Part shown: positions 15,509-23,900 of the stretch, piece after piece
How positions within the stretch are numbered: the first letter of the stretch is position 1
Layout: each line of letters starts with the position of its first letter
Source of the DNA: an uncultured Clostridia bacterium
GTDB lineage: Bacteria; Bacillota; Clostridia; Christensenellales; CAG-314
Length of the DNA: 64,000 nt
NCBI GenBank assembly: GCA_944364615.1
Contig: CALVWF010000004.1
Span: 62,001 to 126,000, forward strand
Reading direction: 5' to 3'
Translations under genes and position numbers: made by a program
The notes under the pieces: generated by a model
Database searches by the model: none
What the model was told of the DNA's origin: nothing
Seen by the model: the letters and a program-made list of their open reading frames with translations, nothing else

Positions 15509-15522
15509 GTCAAATTTTTGAC
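15509..15522. promoter_or_regulatory. Inverted repeat GTCAAATTTTTGAC
   Basis: A perfect 14-base palindrome at about +5 to +18 of the inferred transcript, a classic repressor position. Related to 15436-15448. Confidence 0.55.
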
Positions 15523-15537
15523 GTCCGGAGGACTGTT

Positions 15538-16113
15538 ATGAAAACAATTGCTTTGTCAGACCGTACATCAAAAGTCTACGCCACAGGCATCAATGTGCTC
15601 ATTTTAGCAATAGTTGCAACGGTAATACTGCTCAATCTTAAAGTTACCGCGGTAATTGTCGTCGCTTCTGTGCTGGGGGCAATCTCACTGTTCGTGGCAG
15701 TGTTCTATCTTATTGTTATCTTTACGGCGAAAGTTACCGTTGGAGACGGCAAACTGACGGAACGCTTCGTAAACAAAACCTACACTGCGGACATTTCAAA
15801 AGCCACTACGGTGATGACGGTACAGCGTACCGTAGGGCACACCGTCACAAGAGTTATTGTTTTGCTGGATGCCGACAACAACGAAGTTTACACACTCAGT
15901 TGTTTTTACGGCGGTATAAAGGGATACCGCGCCGAAATTCCCGCAAAAGCCATTGCCGACGCGTGCGGACTGAAATTCGTACCTACCGTAGACCCTTCGC
16001 TGTTTGACAGGAAAAGGAAAAAATCAACGGTAGGTACTGTGCCCGACAATGCCGTAACCCCCGAAGAGCAAACCGCCGAAGTAAACTACGACGAGGCAGA
16101 CGACGACAAATGA
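15538..16113 (+). CDS. Two-helix membrane protein of unknown function
   Basis: 191 residues. Two adjacent membrane helices (about 15-37 and 39-62) are followed by a mostly beta cytoplasmic domain (KVTVGDGKLTERFVNK..., then VTRVIVLLDADNNEVYTLS), which resembles bacterial PH-like domains in layout. The C-terminus is charged and disordered (EEQTAEVNYDEADDDK). GGAGG precedes the ATG. It is divergent from the PTS operon and shares its candidate operators, so it may be co-regulated. Function unknown. Confidence 0.75.
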   Translation: MKTIALSDRTSKVYATGINVLILAIVATVILLNLKVTAVIVVASVLGAISLFVAVFYLIVIFTAKVTVGDGKLTERFVNKTYTADISKATTVMTVQRTVGHTVTRVIVLLDADNNEVYTLSCFYGGIKGYRAEIPAKAIADACGLKFVPTVDPSLFDRKRKKSTVGTVPDNAVTPEEQTAEVNYDEADDDK

Positions 16114-16380
16114 CGATATTGCACTAATCTAAAATATGCGCTTTATACGCAAGTATGAACAATCTTATACCTCCGATGGCACTTTGCAACGCAAAATCCG
16201 TCCTATCTTATTGTTTTAAATTTTTTGACTTTTACAGGATATCTTCCGACAACACATAAAAATTTTATAGGAAATTTATTGAAACAGGCTTATTTTTCAG
16301 TTTCCGTATTTATCCTTGCCGTATAGGAATAAAATTCAGTATATAATCATTGAACGCAAAAGCGTCGATCGTTTTAAAAC
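16114..16380. other. Intergenic region without a recognisable gene
   Basis: The 16114-16501 gap is AT-rich. Apart from the terminator at 16381-16418 I see only an isolated TATAAT-like box near 16343 without a good -35 partner. No ORF with a ribosome site. Confidence 0.5.
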
Positions 16381-16418
16381 AAAAAAAACTTCGGAACGTC
16401 GTTTTTACGTTCCGAAGT
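16381..16418 (-). terminator. Terminator of the HAD phosphatase gene
   Basis: A 12-bp perfect stem ACTTCGGAACGT / ACGTTCCGAAGT, with a run of eight Ts after it on the reverse strand. It lies 83 bases past the stop codon at 16502. Confidence 0.9.
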
Positions 16419-16501
16419 AATGGATATAAATTTGCAAATTTTCGGTAATGCACAACTCTCAAATGTCAAAATTTGCCGTAACGTGCAATAAAAACACGAC
16501 A

Positions 16502-17320
16502 TTACATTGCAAGCAATCTGTCTATCAGGTCGGAGACTGCACCCGTGTTGTTGTCACAGGTTACAATACCGCACAACTGTCTTATCTGCTCGCATGCGTT
16601 TGACGGACAGGCAGGTATGTCAGCGTTTTTTATCATTGCGTAGTCGTTCATGTAATCACCGATACACACAAGCGTTCGGTCCGTCATGCCGGCGTATTTC
16701 ATCGCCCGGCGTATGCCCTCCGCCTTGGACACCGTTTTGTTTACTATTTCGCAATATATAGGAGAGGAAAGCATCTGCACCACTTCGTGCGCGGAAGGAA
16801 GTTTGTCTATATCTTTGCGCAATGCTTCCATCTGACTTGCGTCCGCCGCAACGTAAACCGTCTTTACCATATCGCCATTGATATACTCGTCTACCGTTTT
16901 GGTCTTTCTGATAAGGTAATCGACAATGGACGAATCTCTTCCGGGATCGCCCGTCATTATCTGATATATACTGTACTGATCGGCAGCCACCATCCACACG
17001 TTGTCGTGCGTAAGCAGATAATGTGCACTTTCCGTCTTGTAATTTTTGCTCAGAGTATCCGCAAAGAAAACTTTGTCCGCTTGGCAATCGTACAGGTTGG
17101 ATCCGTTTCCGCACACCAACGGAGCGTTGAACTCAATGTCGGGAAAGTATCTCAGAATATCGGAATATTCCCTGCCCGAAGCGACGGAAAAAGCACCGCC
17201 CTCCGAAATAAACCGCTTTATCGCCTGCAAATTGCGTTGCGGAACATAAGGACCTCTGTCCCGGTCGGTAAGCATTGTTCCGTCCATGTCCGAATAAATA
17301 ATAAGATTCTGTGCTTTCAT
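16502..17320 (-). CDS. Cof-type HAD-superfamily phosphatase
   Basis: 272 residues. The catalytic motif I is YSDMDGTMLT (nucleophile and acid Asp near residues 11 and 13). Motif II is VASGRE, and SKAEGIRRAM (Lys) and CIGDYMNDYAMIK (motif IV) come late. The cap lies between motifs II and III, as in the Cof/IIB group, which dephosphorylates sugar phosphates or cofactors. The ATG at 17320 has no clear Shine-Dalgarno site. It stands alone, convergent with the 15538 gene and divergent from 17452, within the amino-sugar region. The substrate cannot be told from the sequence. Confidence 0.9.
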   Translation of the reverse strand: MKAQNLIIYSDMDGTMLTDRDRGPYVPQRNLQAIKRFISEGGAFSVASGREYSDILRYFPDIEFNAPLVCGNGSNLYDCQADKVFFADTLSKNYKTESAHYLLTHDNVWMVAADQYSIYQIMTGDPGRDSSIVDYLIRKTKTVDEYINGDMVKTVYVAADASQMEALRKDIDKLPSAHEVVQMLSSPIYCEIVNKTVSKAEGIRRAMKYAGMTDRTLVCIGDYMNDYAMIKNADIPACPSNACEQIRQLCGIVTCDNNTGAVSDLIDRLLAM

Positions 17321-17393
17321 AACGCTGACATTTTACCACTAAATGCGTAATGTTGCCTAAATATTTATAATTTTTGTCAATTTTTTACAAAGT

Positions 17394-17422
17394 TTGAAAA
17401 AAAGTTAATTGTATGATACAAT
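17394..17422 (+). promoter_or_regulatory. Promoter of the gene at 17452
   Basis: TTGAAA (17394-17399), 17 bases, TACAAT (17417-17422). It may also drive nagA and ptsI, since no terminator separates them from 17452. Confidence 0.75.
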
Positions 17423-17451
17423 ATCTTTACAAAGCGACAGGAGGATGTTCA

Positions 17452-17724
17452 ATGAAACAAGACAATCGCGATGTGACGGAAATAGGCAAATCAAAAAAAG
17501 ACAAAGGCAATAAACCTAAAGGCGGAACACTGAGCGTATTTCGCGTCGTTTCCGTCGTGGTGGTATGTATTGCCATAGTTGCAATATGCGTCGTGCTGTC
17601 TGTCGGCAGTTTCAACTCCGGCGACGTCACGCAGGGAGTATTTTACATCGTACTGTCGGTGCTTGCCGTTGCAGCAACGGTAGCCATACTGGTACTGAAC
17701 GGTAAAAACAGCAAAAATCAATAA
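17452..17724 (+). CDS. Small two-helix membrane protein
   Basis: 90 residues: a charged N-terminus (about 27 residues rich in Lys and Asp), then two membrane helices (about 29-52 and 61-83). The ATG at 17452 is preceded by GGAGG at eight bases; the longer frame from 17413 starts inside the promoter. No family recognised. It lies 52 bases before nagA with no terminator between, so it may be the first gene of a nagA-ptsI operon. Confidence 0.7.
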   Translation: MKQDNRDVTEIGKSKKDKGNKPKGGTLSVFRVVSVVVVCIAIVAICVVLSVGSFNSGDVTQGVFYIVLSVLAVAATVAILVLNGKNSKNQ

Positions 17725-17776
17725 AATTCAGTTAAATACAACAATCGATTAACCCTACTACCAAGGAGGCACACTA

Positions 17777-18895
17777 ATGGGAACAGTATTCAAAAACGCT
17801 AACGTACTTACCGAAACGGGATTCAGACGTTGTGATATTCTGGTCAAGAACGGGATTATTTTAGATATGGGCAACCTTCAGCAGGAAGGCGTCGATCTTA
17901 AAGGCAAAACGGTCGTCCCGGGACTGTGGGATATTCACACCCACGGGGCAAACGGCTACGACTTCAACGAAGCAACCGCCGAACAAATGGAAGAAATACT
18001 CGACTTCTACGCACGAAACGGAGTGACATCCGTAATGGCAACCGTAATGACCGACAAAGACGAAATAATCAAGCGCCAACTTGCCACCGTGGCGGAAGTC
18101 GCAAAGAAATTTCCTATAATCAAGGGAATACATCTCGAAGGTCCTTTTTTGTCGGCTGAATACAAGGGAGCAATGCCCTTGTCGCTGTTGCAGATACCTT
18201 CGGCGGAAAAATTTGACGAATATCAGAAATGCGCGGGCGGACTCATCAAACTGATAACAATCGCGCCCGAACTTCCGCATGCCGCCGAAGTAATCAAGCA
18301 CATTGCAAAAACGGGCGTTGCCGTGTCATTGGGACACAGCGGAGCATCGTTTACGGAAACAATGACCGCAATAAAATGCGGTGCAAAAAGTTTCACGCAC
18401 CTGTTCAACGCAATGCGTCCCATACACCACCACACTCCGTCTATAATAGTTGCCGGACTGTATTCAGACAATTACTGCGAAACCATTGTAGACGGCAAAC
18501 ATCTCAACTGCGACATTGTAAGAACAATTGCCAAAATAAAGGGTGACAAAATGATAGCCATAACCGACAGTCTGATGTGCGCCGGACTTCCCAACGGCGA
18601 ATACCGTCTGGCAGGCACTCCCATAGAAGTTGTGGACGGCGATTGCTGGATCAAAGGAACGAATACCCGTGCCGGAAGCACTCTTACGGCAATACAGGGC
18701 TTGCGCAATGTTATGAAATTCTGCAACTACACTTTGCAACAATCAATAAATTTCTTTACCGCCAACCCTGCGCGTATGTTGTCAATGTACGACAAGGCGG
18801 GCAGTCTCGAAAAAGGCAAACTTGCCGATTTTATTGTTCTGGACGACAACAACAAATTGCTTGAAACCTATATCGCAGGCAAAAAAGTCTGCTGA
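17777..18895 (+). CDS. nagA: N-acetylglucosamine-6-phosphate deacetylase
   Basis: 372 residues, full length. NagA removes acetate from GlcNAc-6-phosphate to give GlcN-6-phosphate, the substrate of NagB (47958). Visible motifs: the metal-site DIHTHGANGYDF (residues about 53-64), GIHLEGPFLS with the catalytic-site Glu, SLGHSGA and THLFNAMRPIHHH with metal-binding His, and ITDSLMCAGL with the catalytic Asp. GGAGG lies seven bases before the ATG. It is followed by ptsI at 26 bases, so uptake and first catabolic step are co-transcribed, which argues that the PTS imports an N-acetylated hexosamine. Confidence 0.96.
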   Translation: MGTVFKNANVLTETGFRRCDILVKNGIILDMGNLQQEGVDLKGKTVVPGLWDIHTHGANGYDFNEATAEQMEEILDFYARNGVTSVMATVMTDKDEIIKRQLATVAEVAKKFPIIKGIHLEGPFLSAEYKGAMPLSLLQIPSAEKFDEYQKCAGGLIKLITIAPELPHAAEVIKHIAKTGVAVSLGHSGASFTETMTAIKCGAKSFTHLFNAMRPIHHHTPSIIVAGLYSDNYCETIVDGKHLNCDIVRTIAKIKGDKMIAITDSLMCAGLPNGEYRLAGTPIEVVDGDCWIKGTNTRAGSTLTAIQGLRNVMKFCNYTLQQSINFFTANPARMLSMYDKAGSLEKGKLADFIVLDDNNKLLETYIAGKKVC

Positions 18896-18921
18896 TACGG
18901 TCTTCGGCAAAGGAGGCTGAA

Positions 18922-20529
18922 ATGAAGTTCAAGGGAACGGGAGCGTCTGAAGGCGTTGCAATAGGAAATATTTATTTTTTAAGTCAACCCGATCTGAGTG
19001 TAACCAAACAAAACGGCTGCAACCCGCAAAAGGAAAAAGAGCGCATAGATCACGCCGTAAAGCAGGCTAAAAAGGAATTGCGCCAACTGTACGAAAAAGC
19101 ATTGACGTCAGACAAAAAAACTGCCGAAGTATTCGAAGTCCACAGTATGATGCTGGATGATCCCGACTTTATCGAAGGTATTCAGCAACAGTTGGAAATG
19201 ACTTTTAACGCCGAATACGCCGTACGCTGTACCGGAGACGCATTGAAGTCGATGTTTGAAAGTCTTGAAGACGGTTATATGAAAGCGCGTGCGGCGGACA
19301 TTGCCGATGTCACGGACAGAGTCGTAAGAATATTAAAAGGTTTAAATGAGACTCAGCCTCAGCCCGACGGCGATGTAATAGTTCTCGCCGAAGATCTTTA
19401 CCCCAGTCAGACAATGAAACTGGACAAAAACAGCGTAAAAGGATTCGTCACGGCAAGAGGCTCCACCGCCTCGCACTCCGTGATACTTGCCCGCACGATG
19501 GGAATTCCCTGCATAGTAGGTGTGGAAAACTTCGACGCTTTGCCTCACAAAGGTAAAATCGCGATAAACGGTAAAAGCGGAGAAATCACCGTCAACCCCG
19601 ACAAAAAACTTGCCCAACAGATACATTCGCTGATAAAAAGTCAGCAAGAAGAAAAACTGCAACTGCAAAAGTACGGCGGTAAAGCAATTACTCGTTCAGG
19701 CACGGAAATTCTCGTTTGCGCCAACATAGGCAACCCCGAAGACGCACAGTTTGCGTTGCAAAACCATGCCGACGGCGTTGGATTGTTCCGCAGCGAATTT
19801 ATTTATCTCAACAGCAACGGTTTTCCCGACGAAGAGATACAGTTCATAGCCTACAAAACGGTACTGGAAAAACTTGCCCCGATGCCTGTCGTCATCAGAA
19901 CACTGGATCTCGGAAGCGACAAACAGGCTTCTTACTTCAATATAGGCAAAGAAGACAACCCCGCTCTCGGTTACAGAGCAATTCGCATTTGTCTGAAACA
20001 GCAAGACATATTCGTAACTCAACTAAGAGCATTGTTGCGTGCGTCCGTGTACGGCAAACTGAATATTATGTTCCCGATGATCAGTCACCTTGAGCAGGTA
20101 AAACAAATAAAGGAAATCGTGCAACGGGTAAAAGACAGTCTGACGCAGCAGCACATACCCTTTGCAGACGACATTCAGTTGGGAGTAATGATAGAAACGC
20201 CTGCCGCCGTAATGATAAGCGATCTGCTTGCCAAAGAAGTCGATTTCTTTTCCATAGGTACCAACGATCTGACTCAATATACTCTTGCGGTAGACCGCAC
20301 CAACGAAAAAACGGTAGACCTGTTTGACAGTTCAAACATTGCCGTTCTGCGAATGATAAGTCAGACGGCGCAAAACGCACACGCCAACGGAATCTGGGTG
20401 GGCATCTGCGGAGAATCGGCAGCGGACACCTCGCTTACGCAATTTTACGCCGACACGGGAATAGACGAACTGTCCGTTTCACCCTCCTCAGTACTTAAAG
20501 TCAAAAAAGCAGTCTGCAACTGTAAATGA
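18922..20529 (+). CDS. ptsI: PTS Enzyme I (phosphoenolpyruvate-protein phosphotransferase)
   Basis: 535 residues, slightly shorter than the usual 570. It moves phosphate from phosphoenolpyruvate to HPr. The N-terminal HPr-binding helical part is followed by GSTASHSVILARTMGIPCIVG, the phosphohistidine loop (His about 188). The PEP-binding barrel shows RTLDLGSDKQ, NPALGYRAIR, MFPMIS and SIGTNDLTQY. The C-terminal CGE motif (GICGESAAD) is present. It is probably co-transcribed with nagA and ends in a strong terminator. Confidence 0.96.
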   Translation: MKFKGTGASEGVAIGNIYFLSQPDLSVTKQNGCNPQKEKERIDHAVKQAKKELRQLYEKALTSDKKTAEVFEVHSMMLDDPDFIEGIQQQLEMTFNAEYAVRCTGDALKSMFESLEDGYMKARAADIADVTDRVVRILKGLNETQPQPDGDVIVLAEDLYPSQTMKLDKNSVKGFVTARGSTASHSVILARTMGIPCIVGVENFDALPHKGKIAINGKSGEITVNPDKKLAQQIHSLIKSQQEEKLQLQKYGGKAITRSGTEILVCANIGNPEDAQFALQNHADGVGLFRSEFIYLNSNGFPDEEIQFIAYKTVLEKLAPMPVVIRTLDLGSDKQASYFNIGKEDNPALGYRAIRICLKQQDIFVTQLRALLRASVYGKLNIMFPMISHLEQVKQIKEIVQRVKDSLTQQHIPFADDIQLGVMIETPAAVMISDLLAKEVDFFSIGTNDLTQYTLAVDRTNEKTVDLFDSSNIAVLRMISQTAQNAHANGIWVGICGESAADTSLTQFYADTGIDELSVSPSSVLKVKKAVCNCK

Positions 20530-20542
20530 CGGTAAAACTAAA

Positions 20543-20570
20543 AACAGCCCTTTCACGGGCTGTTTTTTTT
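20543..20570 (+). terminator. Terminator of nagA-ptsI
   Basis: Stem AACAGCCC / GGGCTGTT around TTTCAC, followed by eight Ts. A second, weaker hairpin (CCGTTC / GAACGG with five Ts) lies at 20625-20648. Confidence 0.92.
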
Positions 20571-20648
20571 GTTGCGAAAATCGACGTACGTCCTGATGTT
20601 TTAAAGTGTACAAACCGTTTAAGTCCGTTCTTTGTCCGAACGGTTTTT

Positions 20649-20890
20649 AAAGAAAATCACTTTGCCGTATATAGGCTGTGGTAAAAATCAAGATAAAAAT
20701 TTTCCGACTGACCGAACTTTTCTGCAATATACGCAATAAACGGGTATTCTGCCGTGTTTATTTTACGGATGGTAGTATATTGTCTTCAATATCCTTTAAA
20801 TCAAGCCGACGCGTCCGTCTAAACGCTTTTTTTTGTTAAATTTCCATTTAAACAGACATCCGTAACGGCACGATGTTACCTTGCAGTGTA
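20649..20890. other. Intergenic region before the helicase gene
   Basis: The 20530-20962 gap has two terminator hairpins at its left and a promoter at its right end. Between them I see no gene or RNA motif. Confidence 0.5.
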
Positions 20891-20919
20891 TAGACAAGTG
20901 TCTGCAAATGTGTTAAAAT
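20891..20919 (+). promoter_or_regulatory. Promoter of the DUF4011-helicase gene
   Basis: TAGACA (20891-20896), 17 bases, TAAAAT (20914-20919); the start codon follows at 20963 with GAGGAG before it. Confidence 0.6.
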
Positions 20920-20962
20920 ATATTAAATACGAATTGAATAAACTTTTCGTCGAGGAGTAAAT

Positions 20963-23900
20963 ATGAGCGCTACAAAAACATCAGTCGAACTGGAACTGTC
21001 TCTGCGTAAAGCAGTGGGGTATTCCTATTACAAAAGCAACGTTTCGCTGATACAAAGACTGTATATTAAAGCAAACAGTCCCGAACCGTTGCAAAACATA
21101 GAAGTAAAGATAGAAAGTCAGCCGGAATTTTTACTGCCATTCAGCAAGACAATACCTCAGTTGCCGTCGGACAGCACGGTCGAAGTGGACACTTCCGACC
21201 AGCTGATACTGTCCCCCTATTTCCTGTGTAACGTTACCGAACCTTTAAAAGCAACGGTAAAAGTCACTGTTACCGGTGAAAAGAAATACTGTAGCAAGGA
21301 AAGTCAGGTGACTCTTCTGCCCTACGACGTCTGGAGACCCGAGGGGGAATTCGTGGATCTGCTGGCGGGTTTTGTCAAACCCCGACATCCAGAAATCACA
21401 CGACTGCGCAACAGCGTAACGGAAATACTGTCGCAGTGGAAACTTTCCACCGAAATCAGCGGCTACGTACAGACGGACAAAACTGCCGTAAGACAACTGT
21501 CCGCCGCCATTTACACAGCGTTGCAATCGCAACAGTTCGAGTGTCTGGAAGAAACTAAGGACATACGGATACGCAATTACGCCGACATCTTCCGTTCGGG
21601 CAAAGCCACCATGACGGAACTTGCCGTACTGTACAGCGCCTGTGCGGAAAGTTGCGGATTGCATCCCGTGATACTGTTCGGCAACAATCAGACTCATGCA
21701 GGCGTGTGGCTTTACGACAACTGCATGATAGACAGTTACGTAAACGACAAGGAACTGCTTCGCAAACTGATTGCGGAGGGAGTAAACGACCTGTCGGTAT
21801 TCGACATATCTTCAATATACCGTTCCAGCATACTCAATTACACCGGAGCGGAAAAATCCTACGCCTCAAAACTCGCAAAAGAAGACACTTTCAGTTACTG
21901 TGTGGACATCAAACGTTGCCGTGCGGGCGGAGTACGTCCCCTGCCCGAACGAATAATAGGCGAAGACGGCGCTCAACTGCTCAGCGAATCGGATACTGAC
22001 ATACAGGCCGCGCCCAAAGATATACGTACCGGCAAGGTATACGACCTTAAAAACACCGTTTCAAGACAGAAACAGTGGGAAAGACGTCTGCTTGACCTGT
22101 CATTGCGCAATATGCTGTTGCACTTCCGCCCTTCAGTCAGTTCGTTGCACATTCTTTCCACGGACATTTCCGAAACGATAAATTACTTGAACGACAAACG
22201 TACGTTTACCGTCAGCGAAATGCCTCCCGATATAGGGGGAGTACTTGCAAAGTCACGCAATTTCGACACGGCGGGCAACCTTAAAAGTTTTGCCGAACTC
22301 AACACCATAGAACTTAAAAACAAACGGTTGCGCACGTTTGTAGACCGTACAAAACTCAAAACTACGCTGTCCACTCTTTACAGACGCGAACGCACAGCCC
22401 TTGAAGAAATGGGAGCGGACCCCCTTTATCTCGCCACGGGATTTTTGAAGTGGTTTGACAAGGAAGACAGTTTGTTCCCGAAATACGCGCCGTTGGTGCT
22501 GTTTCCCGTTACGCTTATAAAAAGAGAAGGCGGCAAAGGCTTTACACTGCAACTCAGAGAGGAAGGGTTCCAGATCAACACCACCTTGCTTGAATTTCTG
22601 AAACAGGAATTCAACATCGACCTGAGGGGTCTGGACGTAATAACCGCCGAAGACTTCAACATCAACAACATCATTGCTTCCGTTCGCAGCAAAGTTGTCA
22701 ATATGCACGGCTGGGACGTTGTGGACGACGTTCACCTGGCAATATTCTCTTTTACACGTTACCTGATGTGGAGCGACATACGCAATCACATCGACGAGTT
22801 TTCCAAAAACGACATAGTGTCTTCGTTGATGGACAACAAGTTACACGGCAAATCGGAATTCCGTCTTCCGTCCTCCGACATAGACCACGATTACCGTCCG
22901 CAGGACATAATGCTGCCTATTGTAGCCGACGCATCACAGTTCGAGGCTGTTGCGGCGTCGCACAACGGCAACAGTTTCGTGTTGCACGGACCTCCGGGAA
23001 CGGGTAAATCTCAGACAATCACCAACATAATAGCCGACGCCGTTGCCAACGGCAAACGTGTGCTGTTTGTTGCGGAAAAAATGGCGGCACTGTCGGTAGT
23101 TAAACAACGTCTCGACAGCATCGGAATTGGAGATTTCTGTCTGGAACTGCATTCCAACAAAGCGGACAAAACGGAAGTTTGCGAAAAACTTATAAACAAT
23201 CTTGACAAAAAAGGCAAGATTGTCTGCGACTTCGAAGAAACAGCAAACAAATACAGCCAGATACGTTCCAAACTGACGGACACAATGGATGCACTGCACC
23301 GCAACCACACTCTCGGAAGCGTTTACAACGCCTGTCTGCAATATCTTGAAAATGCCGACGCTCCGGATGTAATGGAAATCGACAGCAGTTTTTCCGACGA
23401 TCTTACAGCCGACAAACTGGGCAGATACGAAGCGTTGCTGTCCGAACTGGCGGTATATGCGCGCGAATGTGGCGAAGTACACCATTCTCCCTTCAACGAT
23501 CTGGAAATAGAAAAATACCAACCGGGAATGAGCAACAGTCTTAAAGTGTGCTGTACGATAATGATCGAAGAGACCAAAACGCTTAAAGCCTATACCGCTC
23601 ACCTCGCCGATTTGTTCGGTATGCGTATCAGAGTGCTTACCAAAAACAAACTGGACTGTCTTTACAAGATGTGTCAACTGCTGTCGGAGGACAATTCGCC
23701 CTACCGCACTCTGTTCGGAAAGGGAAACACACAACTTGCGGAAATGCTGGAAAATTACGGCAAGCAACTGTCTTACCTCAACAGCACTACCAAACAGTAT
23801 CTGTCACGCAGTAAGGTAATTCCCGAACCTACCGCAAAGACGGAAATACTTCGTCAGGAATTTGACCAGCACGGCATAAACGGTAACGGTAAGTTGAAAA

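Noticed and set aside
16320..16350. Isolated TATAAT-like promoter in the 16.1-16.5 kb gap
   Set aside because: No acceptable -35 box and nothing downstream to transcribe except the reverse-strand terminator.
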